A stretch of DNA of 64,000 nt from Chthonomonas sp. (GTDB lineage: Bacteria; Armatimonadota; Fimbriimonadia; Fimbriimonadales; Fimbriimonadaceae): the NCBI GenBank assembly GCA_016788115.1, contig JAEURR010000003.1, forward strand, positions 62,001-126,000, written 5' to 3'. Below are positions 52,424-62,089 of the stretch, piece by piece (positions within the stretch are counted from its first letter, which is position 1; each line of letters begins with the position of its first letter). The notes beneath the pieces were generated by a model, which was not told the origin of the DNA, searched no databases, and saw nothing but the letters and a program-made list of their open reading frames with translations. The translations under genes were made by a program, and so were the position numbers.

Positions 52424-54160
52424 CTAGGCTGCTGCGCGCAAGCTGGACGGAGCCGAAGGCAACGAATCGAAGAAGACCACTCGGCGTGCCTCGTCCAGGC
52501 TGGTTTCGCCCCGGAGCACGCGCCGGAGCGAATCCTGCTGGAGTGTGGAGTAGCCGCACTCATCCGCGACCGCGCGGACCCGATCCATGCGCGCCTTCTC
52601 GGCGATCAGCCCCGCAAGCGTGGCATTCACGGGCAGCAGTTCGATGACGGCTTGACGACCTCGGAAGCCGGTCGAGTAGCACGACTCACAACCGCTGGAC
52701 GTGTACGTCTTCGGTACCGAGACTGCGCCCAGCTCGCGCCGGAACAGTTCCACATCGTTTGCGCCCAAGCTCGCCTCCTCTTTGCAGTCGGGGCACAAGC
52801 TTCGCACCAGACGCTGAGCCATCACCCCGACGAGCGAGGTGCTCAGCAAGTAGGGCTCGACCCCCATGTCCAGTAGCCTGGGCACCGCGGCAAGCGCGTC
52901 GTTACAGTGCAACGTTGCAAAGACCATGTGGCCAGTCAGCGAGGCGCGGATCGCGGTCTCGGCGGTCTCCTGGTCCCGGATCTCGCCGACCAAGATCACG
53001 TCTGGGTCCTGGCGCAGGATCGCCCGCAGTTGCTCCGCGAACGTCAGACCGACCTTCTCGTTCACTTGACTCTGCGCGATCCCCGTCACTTCGTATTCGA
53101 CCGGGTCCTCGCAAGTCATGATGTTGTTCGTCCCGTTGCGTAGTTCCTGCAGCGCGGCGTAGAGCGTCGTCGTCTTGCCGCTGCCCGTCGGACCGGTCAC
53201 CAGGAACAGCCCGTACGGCTTGTGGATGAGGCTGCGCGCGAGCGCCAGCGACTCCTTGTCGAAGCCGAGGTCGTCGAGCTTCTTGATGCTCGCCTGACGG
53301 TCCAGCACTCGCATGACCATCCTTTCGCCGTGGATGCTGGGGAAACTGCTCACGCGCAAATCGACCGACCGACCGTCGAGTGTCACCGATATGCGCCCAT
53401 CCTGAGGCAGCCGGGTCTCGACGATATCCATTCCCGCCATGATCTTGATGCGCGTGCTGAGCATCTGGCGTAGATCGGACGGGATGTCCCGGATCGTGAT
53501 CAACTGCCCATCCATCCGGAAGCGCAAGTTGACGGTCCCCGGCAAGGGGTCAAGGTGGATATCGCTCGCGCGCATTCGGATTGCGTTGGTGAGGATCTCG
53601 TTCACCAACCCCACCACGGGACGCGTGTCCTCTTCGGCGAGGTCGGCCCGTGTCGCTTCGTCACCACCCTCGCGGCCACCGAACTCGGTCATCGCGCGAG
53701 CCACGTGACTCTCCATTTGGAATGTGTCGCGACCATCTTCCTGCAGCGTCTCCAGGAACTGATCAAGCCGATCCGAAGCCGCCAACACCGGTTCGATGCG
53801 CAGCCCCGTTATGTTCTTGGCGAGTTCGATCGCGTCGGCATCCGTCGGGGCATGCATCGCAAGGATCAGCAAGTCGCCGCGCAGTTGGACTGGCAAAAAT
53901 CGATGCTGTCGACATACCGACGCGGGCAACCGACTGAGCGCGTCGCGCGATGGACGATCCTTGTTCAGGTCCCACGTCCCCACGTGCATCTCGGCAGCCA
54001 TCGCCTTGAGCACCAAATCCTGGGTCACGACACCTTGCGAGACTAAGATCGTCCCCAAACTCTGGGGCATCCGACGCTGCAGTTCCCTCGCATGCGCCAG
54101 TTGTTCGGGCGTGATCAGTCGCCGAGATACGAGTAGGTCTCCAAGGTTCTTTGCTGCCAT
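52424..54160 (-). CDS. Type IV pilus/type II secretion assembly ATPase (PilB/GspE family)
   Basis: 578 residues. Two MshEN-like repeats at the N-terminus: NLGDLLVSRRLITPEQL and SLGTILVSQGVVTQDLV; related domains bind c-di-GMP, but here Arg is replaced by Asn/Ser at the repeat starts. The ATPase core has VTGPTGSGKTTTLYAAL, IMTCEDPVEYE, LRQDPDVILVGEIRDQETAE, and the four-Cys CPDC...CESC zinc finger. It powers pilus extension or secretion. Other pilus genes are not in view. Confidence 0.93.
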   Translation of the reverse strand: MAAKNLGDLLVSRRLITPEQLAHARELQRRMPQSLGTILVSQGVVTQDLVLKAMAAEMHVGTWDLNKDRPSRDALSRLPASVCRQHRFLPVQLRGDLLILAMHAPTDADAIELAKNITGLRIEPVLAASDRLDQFLETLQEDGRDTFQMESHVARAMTEFGGREGGDEATRADLAEEDTRPVVGLVNEILTNAIRMRASDIHLDPLPGTVNLRFRMDGQLITIRDIPSDLRQMLSTRIKIMAGMDIVETRLPQDGRISVTLDGRSVDLRVSSFPSIHGERMVMRVLDRQASIKKLDDLGFDKESLALARSLIHKPYGLFLVTGPTGSGKTTTLYAALQELRNGTNNIMTCEDPVEYEVTGIAQSQVNEKVGLTFAEQLRAILRQDPDVILVGEIRDQETAETAIRASLTGHMVFATLHCNDALAAVPRLLDMGVEPYLLSTSLVGVMAQRLVRSLCPDCKEEASLGANDVELFRRELGAVSVPKTYTSSGCESCYSTGFRGRQAVIELLPVNATLAGLIAEKARMDRVRAVADECGYSTLQQDSLRRVLRGETSLDEARRVVFFDSLPSAPSSLRAAA

Positions 54161-54227
54161 CCGTAGCTTCTCCAGGTTTCATCTCGGCCCCCTCGCATTC
54201 TTAGGAGACCGGTGGAGTTGCCAGGTT

Positions 54228-54701
54228 TCAGTCTTCGGCGGCGTATTCGGCCCAACTCGTGGCCGTTTCCCAGACGCGGACGCGCTCAAGATTCACACGG
54301 CCTGGATCGATGGTATAGGTTATCCCCGAGTTCGTTGTGCCCGAGAATCCAGTCACGAGCACGGCCTGGACGTGCTCAAAAATCATGCGCGCCATCACTT
54401 CCGTGGTGGGGTCTTCGTCACACACGATCACGCTGTCGGGATGGATCGACTGGAGCGAGCTGAGCAGCGGATCGTCCCGGTGGATCATCGTACGGTGGTC
54501 GAAGCGATCAATGTAGTCGCAAACCGCGAGTTTGAGCGCCTTGAAATCGACAACCATGTCCTGGGAATTGAGTGTTTTGGAGCTCAGCACGACCTCAATG
54601 GTGCGGCTATGACCGTGCGGGTAGCGGCAACCCTCCGGGTGCTTGCTCAGCATGTGCCCGGATTCGACGGTGAATCGCTTGCACAGTCGGTAGGTTCCCA
54701 T
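54228..54701 (-). CDS. queD: 6-pyruvoyl-tetrahydropterin synthase / QueD-family protein
   Basis: 157 residues. FTVESGHMLSKHPEGCRYPHGHSRTIEV gives zinc His (GH, HGH) and the catalytic Cys in order (C near residue 25), VVDFKALKLAVCD and FDHRTMI follow, then the Glu of DPTTEVMA. Converts dihydroneopterin triphosphate to 6-carboxy-tetrahydropterin for queuosine, or a pterin. No other queuosine gene is adjacent. Weaker conservation at the end leaves subfamily open. Confidence 0.85.
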   Translation of the reverse strand: MGTYRLCKRFTVESGHMLSKHPEGCRYPHGHSRTIEVVLSSKTLNSQDMVVDFKALKLAVCDYIDRFDHRTMIHRDDPLLSSLQSIHPDSVIVCDEDPTTEVMARMIFEHVQAVLVTGFSGTTNSGITYTIDPGRVNLERVRVWETATSWAEYAAED

Positions 54702-54713
54702 GAACCAAGGAGT

Positions 54714-55676
54714 TTACTTGAGACTGGCGTTGGCGGTCCCATCCAACAACTCGCGGATAGGCTCGAGAAGTGCCGCTGCGGACAACAAGCCGGGATCCCG
54801 ATACGCCTCGACCGCCGCGCCGTGAGGACCGAAAGGCCGGTAGCGGGACGGCGAGTTGCGGTCGCTCATGAAGACTGAAAGCGCATGAAGCCCGTACCCT
54901 GCCGCTAGGTGACCAGTCCCCGTATCCCCGCTATAGTGCGCCATACACCCCCGGACAATCCCGACCGACTCGACGAGCGACGTTCTGCCGACCAGATCAA
55001 GCGTCGCAGCGGGGAGAGGCGCGTCGGCGGGTCCGCCAATCGCAACGGTTGCCACCCCCCGGGCCTGAAGAGCCTCGGCAAGCTGGGTCCACACGGTGAG
55101 CGGCACGAGCTTGTCTTGCGCGCTTGCGCCGGTGTTGATCACCACGTACCGGGCGGGCAAGCCTACGTCCGGACGGTCGAGTTCCGGCAGCATCGGCAAC
55201 TTGGGCATCGGACACGACTCTGCCTCGCGAACGAGCGCCATCATCCGCTCAACCATATGGTTAGGTTGCGTTTTTGGGATCTGAGTTGGGTTCAAACGAC
55301 GGGCCAGCGCGTCCGTTCCTGGCATCGCGAAGCGGTGGACCGGGCTCGCAAGCCGAAGTGCGAGAGCCGTCTTGCTGTGACCCTGAAAGTCAAACCCGAT
55401 GTCGAACTTGTAGCGCCGCAGACCCAGGTAGGTCCGCACCTGATTGATCCAAGTGCCGGGCGACCACCGACTCTTCTTCCAAGCAGCGCGGTCGAAGACG
55501 ACCAACTCGTCAGCCAGGGCGGGAACGTGAATCACCGGAGCGCACAAGGGCTCGGTCGCCCAAACGATCGTGGCTTGCGGCCACCGGCTACGCAGCGCGG
55601 TGACAGGCCATGCGGTCATGACGCAATCGCCGATCGCTCTAAAGCGCACGACCAGCACGCGCGGCGCGGCGCTCAT
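54714..55676 (-). CDS. Glycosyltransferase family 9 (LPS heptosyltransferase-like)
   Basis: 320 residues from ATG 55676. PRVLVVRFRAIGDCVMTAWP is the N-terminal signature with the conserved Arg-x-x-x-GD; DIGFDFQGHSKTALALRL, VVINTGASAQDKLVPL and CMAHYSGDTGTGHLAAGYG follow. GT9 enzymes add heptoses to the LPS core. ATG overlaps the lpxL stop by 4 bases, so it belongs to the lipid A/LPS operon lpxK-lpxL-GT9. Confidence 0.88.
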   Translation of the reverse strand: MSAAPRVLVVRFRAIGDCVMTAWPVTALRSRWPQATIVWATEPLCAPVIHVPALADELVVFDRAAWKKSRWSPGTWINQVRTYLGLRRYKFDIGFDFQGHSKTALALRLASPVHRFAMPGTDALARRLNPTQIPKTQPNHMVERMMALVREAESCPMPKLPMLPELDRPDVGLPARYVVINTGASAQDKLVPLTVWTQLAEALQARGVATVAIGGPADAPLPAATLDLVGRTSLVESVGIVRGCMAHYSGDTGTGHLAAGYGLHALSVFMSDRNSPSRYRPFGPHGAAVEAYRDPGLLSAAALLEPIRELLDGTANASLK

Positions 55677-56605
55677 GGGGTCAGGCCCCGCTGGCGGGCG
55701 CTTTTCCATCGGTCGTGGAACCACAGCCACTGCTCGGGATACTTTCGGATCGTCGCCTCCAGCTCTTGGTGGATTGCGAGCATTGTCGATTCGCCTTTCG
55801 TGTCCGTCGGCGGGGGCGGCACCACGATGGGTCGCACGATGATCTTGTAGCGCCCAGGTCCAGTGCGCACGCAAAACATCGGTACAACTGGTGCGCCCGT
55901 TCGCTCGGCGATGACACCCGGACCCAACACCGTCCCGGCCGGGTGCCCGAAGAACGGCAGGAAAATCTCGTCGCTGTTCTGATCGGGCAATATGCCAACA
56001 AGTTCGTTTCGACGCAGCGCTTCGATCATCGGTCGCGCCGCGTTGCCGCGCGGAATCACTCTCGTCCCGGTATGCGAGCGAAGGTTGTTAACCATTTGGT
56101 TCATACGCACATCGCTGGCATCTCTGGCTACCACGCTTAGCACGAACCCCCGTCGAGTGACGTACTCCGACATGCGCTCCCAATTGCCGAAGTGGCCCGT
56201 GATCAGCACGATCCCCTTGCCCATCGCGTACGCCTCTTCGAAGTGCTCCCAGCCCTCCACATCGGTCGTCGCGTAGAACTGCTCCTCCGTGCGCTTGGAT
56301 GCGGCGAGGAAGTCGGCAGTGACGATCCCGAAGTGCTCCAAAACTCGCTCGGCCAGCGCCAGCCGTTCCGCGGCGGGCATTTCCGGGTAGGCCAAGGTCA
56401 GGTTCGCGACCGCACGAGTTCGGTGCTTGGAGGAGAGTTTCCAGATGATCCGCCCGATCCGGCGTCCTTGGACTTCGAGTTTCTCATACGGCGTGGATTC
56501 CATGCGCCGTTGCAACCACAGCAGGGCCGCACCCCCGACTCGCGACGCCACCCGCCTTCGCAGGGACTTACCCAACGGGTTGCACCCCCCGAGCAGCGAG
56601 CTCAC
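55673..56605 (-). CDS. Lipid A biosynthesis acyltransferase (LpxL/HtrB family)
   Basis: 310 residues from GTG 56605. NLTLAYPEMPAAERLALAER, LITGHFGNWERM (HxxxxE catalytic), RRNELVGILPDQN and GAPVVPMFCVR, WLWFHDRWK are the family order. It adds a secondary acyl chain to lipid A. Overlaps lpxK by 38 bases and GT9 by 4. No Kdo transferase gene is in the window, so acceptor specificity is unclear. Confidence 0.9.
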   Translation of the reverse strand: MSSLLGGCNPLGKSLRRRVASRVGGAALLWLQRRMESTPYEKLEVQGRRIGRIIWKLSSKHRTRAVANLTLAYPEMPAAERLALAERVLEHFGIVTADFLAASKRTEEQFYATTDVEGWEHFEEAYAMGKGIVLITGHFGNWERMSEYVTRRGFVLSVVARDASDVRMNQMVNNLRSHTGTRVIPRGNAARPMIEALRRNELVGILPDQNSDEIFLPFFGHPAGTVLGPGVIAERTGAPVVPMFCVRTGPGRYKIIVRPIVVPPPPTDTKGESTMLAIHQELEATIRKYPEQWLWFHDRWKSARQRGLTP

Positions 56606-57563
56606 TGTCGAGCCGTGTCACAAGATTTTCCACGAGATTCTCGGGGAACTCGTACTCGTAGTCAAAAATCATCACTTCGATCCCTGCCAGGTCCGTGCGC
56701 CGTCGCAGCTTCACCCAGTCCTTCGCCGTCACCACAAGCGGGCGATCCCGCGGAACATCCTTCAGAAGGGTTGGCGCGGTGAGCGGATCGTGATCGTCCA
56801 AGAACTGGCCATACGTCATGCGTGCGCCGAGCTCTTCGATCGCGTACTGAACCCAGAAAGGCTGGGCCACGGCGACGAGAAGCGAAATGGATCGCCCAGC
56901 TAACCAATCGGTTGAAACCCGTGAACCATCGCGACGACTGAGCGTCTGCACCCGAGCCGGGTCCATTTGCCGATGGACATCCACGTCCGCACGGATAATG
57001 TCCCGTGCGGGCTGCCGGTAAGGGCCGGAGGGCAGACAATAGCGCACCGGAGTACCGACGTCCATGATCAAGGCAAAATCCTTCTGCAATGGCAAGTGTT
57101 GGTAACCATCATCGAGCAGCAGCACCGAGCCCGGAAACCGCTCGGCCGCAATCTGTGCTGCCAAAACGCGCCGACGCCCCACCACCATTGGAACGCTTGG
57201 CAGGTAGCTGCGCATCAGCGCCGGTTCGTCACCCCACTCCGCAGGATCAAGTTCCCCTTCGGGAGCGAGGGTAGCCGCTACGCTTCGCGGCGAACCGTAC
57301 CCGCTCAGACTCAAGACAACGGAGTAACCGCGCGCAGTCAGTTGTTCGGCCAGCCAGCGGGTGAACGGAGTCTTGCCCGAGCCGCCGACCACAAGATTGC
57401 CCACGCAAATCACGGCGGGATGGGCCCGCTGTGGGTGCTTGAGACCCAAACGGTAGATCGCCTCGTAGCTTCGCCAACCGAGCCAGTACAGCGCCGTACA
57501 AGGGAGCAGTACCCACGCCGTGAAGCCCGGCCGGAAGAGCGATTCGGTGAAACGATTGGACAC
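56568..57563 (-). CDS. lpxK: Tetraacyldisaccharide 4'-kinase
   Basis: 331 residues from GTG 57563; a TTG at 57605 would lengthen it by 14. LGWRSYEAIYRLG precedes the Walker A VGGSGKTPFTRWLAEQL; GRRRVLAAQIAAERF, LLLDDGYQHLPLQKD and VVTAKDWVKL are diagnostic. It phosphorylates the 4' position of lipid IVA precursors in the inner membrane. First gene of lpxK-lpxL-GT9. Its presence shows this bacterium builds lipid A. Confidence 0.92.
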   Translation of the reverse strand: MSNRFTESLFRPGFTAWVLLPCTALYWLGWRSYEAIYRLGLKHPQRAHPAVICVGNLVVGGSGKTPFTRWLAEQLTARGYSVVLSLSGYGSPRSVAATLAPEGELDPAEWGDEPALMRSYLPSVPMVVGRRRVLAAQIAAERFPGSVLLLDDGYQHLPLQKDFALIMDVGTPVRYCLPSGPYRQPARDIIRADVDVHRQMDPARVQTLSRRDGSRVSTDWLAGRSISLLVAVAQPFWVQYAIEELGARMTYGQFLDDHDPLTAPTLLKDVPRDRPLVVTAKDWVKLRRRTDLAGIEVMIFDYEYEFPENLVENLVTRLDSELAARGVQPVG

Positions 57564-57583
57564 TGGGATGAATGGTACCGATT

Positions 57584-58426
57584 TCAGGCTTCGACCCACG
57601 ACCAAAGCTTGCCAACGTTCACGGCATGCATCGTCTCCGCGTCGGGGGTCTCAACCAGAATCGGCACGCCGTCGAACCTTGGATCGCTCACCAGGAGACG
57701 AAACGCAGTCTCGCCGATCTCGCCTTCACCCAAGTGGTCGTGCCGATCGACTCGCGATCCCAGCGGTTTCTTGCTGTCGTTGCAGTGGATGACCTTCAGT
57801 CGGCCAATGCCAACCAAATGGTTAAATTGTTCAAAGGTCGCCTCATAACTCTCTTGAGTGCGGATGTCGTAGCCCGCGGCGAAGATGTGGCAAGTGTCGA
57901 GGCACACCCCCAAATTCGACGGCGCACCGGTCGCCGAGAACAACTCGGACAGGTGTTCAAACTTCCAGTTCAATGAACTACCCTGACCTGCGGTGGTCTC
58001 CATCAGCAGGGTGACCCCGGGTGGCGCGTCCGCCAGAATCGCTTTCGTTTCCGCGGCCACCTGCCGTAGCCCCTCTTCTTCGCCCTGCCCCATGTGGGCC
58101 CCCATGTGCGAAACGACGTACGGAATGCCCAACTGGCCGCACCGGTGGAGTTCGCGAGCGAGCGCCTCGATGCTCTTTGCCTTGGTCTCCGGCGCGGGCG
58201 CACAGAGGTTGATGAGGTAGCTGTCGTGGCTCACCACCGGGCCCATCTGGGATTCGGCGAGTGCGGCCGCGAGCTCGGCGATGGCCTCTTCAGTGATCGG
58301 CTTCGACGACCACATCTTCGGGCTGCTGGTGAAGACTTGGACGGCAGTGCATCCGATGGACTTGCCGACTCGCACGGCCGCACCGAGTCCCTTACCGGTG
58401 GGCATGTGTGCCCCGAAGAGCTTCAC
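57584..58426 (-). CDS. nfo: Endonuclease IV (AP endonuclease)
   Basis: 280 residues. GAHMPTGKGLG, VFTSSPKMW, VSHDSYLINLCAP, LLMETTAGQGSS, GVCLDTCHIFAAGYD, VIHCNDSKKPLGSRVDRHDHLGEG and ILVETPD place the zinc ligands. It nicks abasic sites. GTG start 58426 overlaps the oxidoreductase stop by 4 bases (GTGA). Confidence 0.94.
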   Translation of the reverse strand: MKLFGAHMPTGKGLGAAVRVGKSIGCTAVQVFTSSPKMWSSKPITEEAIAELAAALAESQMGPVVSHDSYLINLCAPAPETKAKSIEALARELHRCGQLGIPYVVSHMGAHMGQGEEEGLRQVAAETKAILADAPPGVTLLMETTAGQGSSLNWKFEHLSELFSATGAPSNLGVCLDTCHIFAAGYDIRTQESYEATFEQFNHLVGIGRLKVIHCNDSKKPLGSRVDRHDHLGEGEIGETAFRLLVSDPRFDGVPILVETPDAETMHAVNVGKLWSWVEA

Positions 58427-59406
58427 GCGACGAGGCTCTCAGGTTGTCCCGACTGGACGCTTCGGTACCCTGCTTCGACGACCCTTACAGCCTCTAGCCC
58501 ATCCTCACCGGTGACGCTCGGGGGGCGACCCTCACGGATCGCAGAGACGAACTCCTGAACCATGAGCATGTCCAAATTCGAGCCGAACCCATGAGTCTTG
58601 TGCGGGACCAAGCCCGCACCGTAGTGGTGAACCTCTTGGTGGAACAGGTCGAGTTCAATGACCGCCGCCTCGAAGACTAGGTTCAGAGTGACGTCACCCC
58701 AGGTACGGTAGGTCGGCAATCGCGACCAGCTCGAATCCAGCGAAGCAAAAACGCCCGACCCGTAGTCCAGGGTCAGCATCGCCGTGTCCTCACAAACCAT
58801 CTGGTGGATCTGGTTGCCCGTCTGAGCGTGCACCCGCGTCGCATTCTTCCCAAGCAGACGGCGCATGAGGTCTGCCACGTGAACCACATGATCCATCAGC
58901 GCGCCGCCGCCGCTCAGAGCGGGGTCTACAAACCAGCCTCCCGGACAAGTGCCACGGTTGGTCGCCGAGATCGCCATAAGCGGACCGTGAACGCCTCGTT
59001 GGACCACGTCCAATGCCTTGGCAAATGCTGGTGAGAATGGGCACGGGAACGCGGTCATCAGCGTCACCCCACCCGCTTTCGCCGCCTCAACCATTTGGTG
59101 GGCGTCCCGCACCGTCGTTGCCAGCGGCTTTTCGCAAAGAATGTGCTTGCCTCGCTCGGCGGCGCACGTCGCCAATTCGACGTGGTGGACGTTCTCGGCG
59201 GTGATGACGACCGCGTCGCAGGCGTCCAGGAGGTGATTCATGTCGCCGAAAAACGGGATCGCGTGCGCTGCCGCGAAAGAGGAGCCGCGCTCGGGATTGT
59301 CGTCCCAGACCCCGAGGCACTCTGCACCCTCGATCGCCTTGCAGCAATCTACATAGCTCGCGGTGTGTACGTGGGCAGCTGACAGAATGCCGAGGCGAAG
59401 GTTCAT
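58423..59406 (-). CDS. Gfo/Idh/MocA family oxidoreductase
   Basis: 327 residues from ATG 59406. The Rossmann start LGILSAAHVHTASYVDCCKAI lacks the usual GxGxxG, having GILSAAHVHTAS; AERGKHILCEKPLATTVRDA gives the canonical EKP (Lys of catalysis), followed by DPALSGGGALMDHVVHVADLM with the H-x3-D pattern. It oxidises or reduces a sugar or inositol-like substrate with NAD(P). Overlaps nfo by 4 bases. Confidence 0.88.
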   Translation of the reverse strand: MNLRLGILSAAHVHTASYVDCCKAIEGAECLGVWDDNPERGSSFAAAHAIPFFGDMNHLLDACDAVVITAENVHHVELATCAAERGKHILCEKPLATTVRDAHQMVEAAKAGGVTLMTAFPCPFSPAFAKALDVVQRGVHGPLMAISATNRGTCPGGWFVDPALSGGGALMDHVVHVADLMRRLLGKNATRVHAQTGNQIHQMVCEDTAMLTLDYGSGVFASLDSSWSRLPTYRTWGDVTLNLVFEAAVIELDLFHQEVHHYGAGLVPHKTHGFGSNLDMLMVQEFVSAIREGRPPSVTGEDGLEAVRVVEAGYRSVQSGQPESLVA

Positions 59407-59414
59407 AGAACCAT

Positions 59415-59831
59415 TTAACCCGAGACTTTCGGGGCGCGGACGGACACTCTGCGGCCCTCTTCCAGGAACTCGATGTCGATGCGCCAAGCCTCGGTATCCG
59501 CAACGAGCCCCACCATGCGGTCGGGCCACTCGATCAGGCTAAGATGGTCCTCGATCAGGTCCTCAATCCCGATCCCCTGCCAACTGATCACACGGTACAA
59601 GTCAGCGTGTAGGATCGGTGGATCCGTCTCAAAGGTCTGCACCAGGTTGTACGTTGGCGAGCGGAGGACGGTCGGACCGCCGCATTCCGCAACGACACCA
59701 CGCACCAAGGTCGACTTTCCCGCCCCCAACTCGCCATGCAAGAAAACGACGTCCCCGACCGCCCACCGGCGCGCGAGTACACGTCCGAGCGCGACCATCG
59801 CCTCCTCGCCAAAGACGTCAAACGACTCCAT
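59415..59831 (-). CDS. tsaE: tRNA threonylcarbamoyladenosine biosynthesis ATPase TsaE
   Basis: 138 residues from ATG 59831. GDVVFLHGELGAGKSTLVRG is the P-loop, SPTYNLVQTFE the switch and HADLYRV with LIEWPDRM the second conserved set. It drives t6A formation with TsaB/D/C. Overlaps the DUF5107-type gene at 59818 by 14 bases; 8 bases from the oxidoreductase start. Confidence 0.92.
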   Translation of the reverse strand: MESFDVFGEEAMVALGRVLARRWAVGDVVFLHGELGAGKSTLVRGVVAECGGPTVLRSPTYNLVQTFETDPPILHADLYRVISWQGIGIEDLIEDHLSLIEWPDRMVGLVADTEAWRIDIEFLEEGRRVSVRAPKVSG

Positions 59832-61536
59832 GATCCTCAAGCAAGCTCGACCAAGCCGCGATTGCCGGATCATCGGGCAAGAACTGGCGAAGCTCGCAAA
59901 TCGCGCGGATCTCCATTGCCCTCCAAGGATACGGCGGCTGGATCCCCGTTGACGATGCGCGTCGCAGTTGCTCGCCGGCTTCACTCTCCATCCGCGAGTG
60001 AGTTCGGTAGGCCCAGGCCAGCAGCACGCGCAGCATCGGGACCTCAGCATGGCGCAAGCATTCGTCGATCCAGCGATGCGCTTGGTCGAACCACCCGAGC
60101 TCCAGCAGGAGGCAAGCGACGTCCAGGACCGCCTCGGGGTCGCGCGCGACGGGGGCCACCAGGGCGCTCGGCTCAGCACCCATCGCTTGCGGCTGCGTCA
60201 GGAACGCCTCTGCCCGCAGAACCGGCTCCAATGGACTCAGGAAGTGGGCATTCAGTAGCGGGCCGTTGTCCGCCTCGTCGTCTGCCATACGCTGGACAGT
60301 CGCAAAGAGCCACCACGGAATCACCGAGTCGCTCCCCACTTCCAGCGCGGTCGATAAGCAGTCGCGCGCTGCCGACCAGTTCCGCGCCTCGATCTGGCGC
60401 CGGGCCCGCGCCAATGCGACGCCATAACCTGCGGCCGGATGCTTCGCCAGCGCCGCGAGCGGAGCGGTCTCCGGGTCACGCAGCAACGCTCCAATCTCAA
60501 AGAGTTCTTGGTTCCCGAGTCGCGGAGCCGACGCCGCCGAGCGAACGGGCCAGCAAAGCGTTTCGGACCCCGACGCGTCATGGATCCGCACGCCCTGGGG
60601 GTTGGCGAGCCCACCCACCAGGTTCACGCGAAACTTAGATGCCGGATCGAGCGTTAGCGGAGATGAGAACGCTTCGCCCGTTGCCGTCTGAAGGTATGCC
60701 GTCCCCCGCTCAATGGGCACCGAGGACTGAACCTCAAGCGACTCGCCGAGCGATAAGAAAACCCCTGCCCCCAACGCATCAAGCGACGGCAAATCGGAGA
60801 TTGGATCAAGCCGACACTCCGCCGCGCTGCATCCCATCGGACCGAGTGCGTGCATCGCAGGATCCAGGATGGCCACTCTTGTTCCCTCCGCGGGCAAGAA
60901 CGTCCCTGGCTCTGCGCTCAGTGAGATCCCTCTGCGCTCGTCAGCATCGTAAAGTGCGTAGCCGCTCCCGCCCTCAAGGGCCTCCCCGAATGCGGGCAGA
61001 ATCCAGCCCAGTCCCGCCGGGTACGCATCCCAAGTACGGCTCTGCAGCCGCATGGCCACGCGCAAACCTGCGTCGTCCGCGCCGAGCGTCAGCGAGACGT
61101 GCACCCCGATCGGCTCACCGACCACCAACTCGTGGAGGATCACGGTCGAATCTCCCTGTTCGCCCTCATGGAGTTGGAAATCGACCGGCCCCATTGCGTT
61201 GGCTCGGTCGGAGTTTCCCGCGTACCACTGGATCCCTATCGGGCTGGAGGCCCCACGCCGTCCGGCCTGATCGACCGGCAAGACCGAAGGAAGCTCCACG
61301 ATGGCGGTGCCGGTCCGCTTGTCGAACCACTCGACGATGCGTCCGCCTAGGTCTGGGCAAATCTTTACTCGGGTCAACCGATTCTCAAGTTCGACCGTCC
61401 GCACGATGAGTCGCTGACGCTCGCCAGTCGGTCGCAAAGGCAGGTGCGGATACGAACTAAGCCGCTCTCCCGTCGATGCCGGAATCGCTTGGAGTGCGGG
61501 CGCGTCGAATTCATGTGTCGATTCTGAAAGTGGCAT
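59818..61536 (-). CDS. DUF5107-like protein with C-terminal helical repeats
   Basis: 572 residues from ATG 61536 (TTG 61545 alternative). An early RLTRVKICPDLGGRIVEWFDKRTG and PIGIQWYAGNSD resemble the galactose-mutarotase-like fold of DUF5107; a Trp/Gly beta region follows to about 320. Residues 345-560 look like TPR-type helices (ALARARRQIEARNWSAARDCL). Related proteins have unknown roles in sugar metabolism. It overlaps tsaE by 14 bases and is divergent from the gene at 61574. Confidence 0.72.
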   Translation of the reverse strand: MPLSESTHEFDAPALQAIPASTGERLSSYPHLPLRPTGERQRLIVRTVELENRLTRVKICPDLGGRIVEWFDKRTGTAIVELPSVLPVDQAGRRGASSPIGIQWYAGNSDRANAMGPVDFQLHEGEQGDSTVILHELVVGEPIGVHVSLTLGADDAGLRVAMRLQSRTWDAYPAGLGWILPAFGEALEGGSGYALYDADERRGISLSAEPGTFLPAEGTRVAILDPAMHALGPMGCSAAECRLDPISDLPSLDALGAGVFLSLGESLEVQSSVPIERGTAYLQTATGEAFSSPLTLDPASKFRVNLVGGLANPQGVRIHDASGSETLCWPVRSAASAPRLGNQELFEIGALLRDPETAPLAALAKHPAAGYGVALARARRQIEARNWSAARDCLSTALEVGSDSVIPWWLFATVQRMADDEADNGPLLNAHFLSPLEPVLRAEAFLTQPQAMGAEPSALVAPVARDPEAVLDVACLLLELGWFDQAHRWIDECLRHAEVPMLRVLLAWAYRTHSRMESEAGEQLRRASSTGIQPPYPWRAMEIRAICELRQFLPDDPAIAAWSSLLEDHGVV

Positions 61537-61573
61537 CGGGAACAATCTCGGCTAGAATAGCTTTGGTGAGATT

Positions 61574-62089
61574 ATGAGCACAGGCGCTCGCATCGCGTGG
61601 GGCATCACGAAGTGGGTGGTTATTCCAGCCGCCTTGGGATTTGTCGGATACACCGTTTTCGGCCCGATCTGGGTGAACACGGCTCCGCCATCGGTTAAGG
61701 ATCGGCTGACGGGTACAGTCGCCCAGGCCACGCAGCGTGCGTCGCAGGGCCCAGCAGTGGCGACCGACGAAGAAGTCGTCCCGTCTTCGAAGTTCAAGCC
61801 GCCAACCGACATCGAAATCAAGCTGGTAAAGGCACCGCCCCTGCCCAGAACTGCGCCTCGACCGAGGACAGTCGACTCCCAGGACCCGGGCTCCGTTCTC
61901 GATGAGTCGCCAATCATCGATATCGAGCCTTCGGAACCAAAGAAGCGGAGCAAGCCGAAGCCGACGGAAGAACCGCCAGAAGAGCCCGTGGCCGACCCGA
62001 TCCCTCAGGACGGAGGAAGCGGGGGTGCATCGAGCGCGGGCGACCCCGGCACCGGAGATCCCGTAGAAACGCCACCGACGGGTCAGTAG
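61574..62089 (+). CDS. Single-helix protein with Pro/Glu-rich tail
   Basis: 171 residues. One N-terminal membrane helix (WVVIPAALGFVGYTVFGPIWV), the rest low-complexity Pro/Glu/Lys/Gly (KPKPTEEPPEEPVADP). It looks disordered and faces away from the cytosol or into the envelope. No family. It overlaps the 3' end of the DUF2779 gene by 7 bases. Confidence 0.65.
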   Translation: MSTGARIAWGITKWVVIPAALGFVGYTVFGPIWVNTAPPSVKDRLTGTVAQATQRASQGPAVATDEEVVPSSKFKPPTDIEIKLVKAPPLPRTAPRPRTVDSQDPGSVLDESPIIDIEPSEPKKRSKPKPTEEPPEEPVADPIPQDGGSGGASSAGDPGTGDPVETPPTGQ

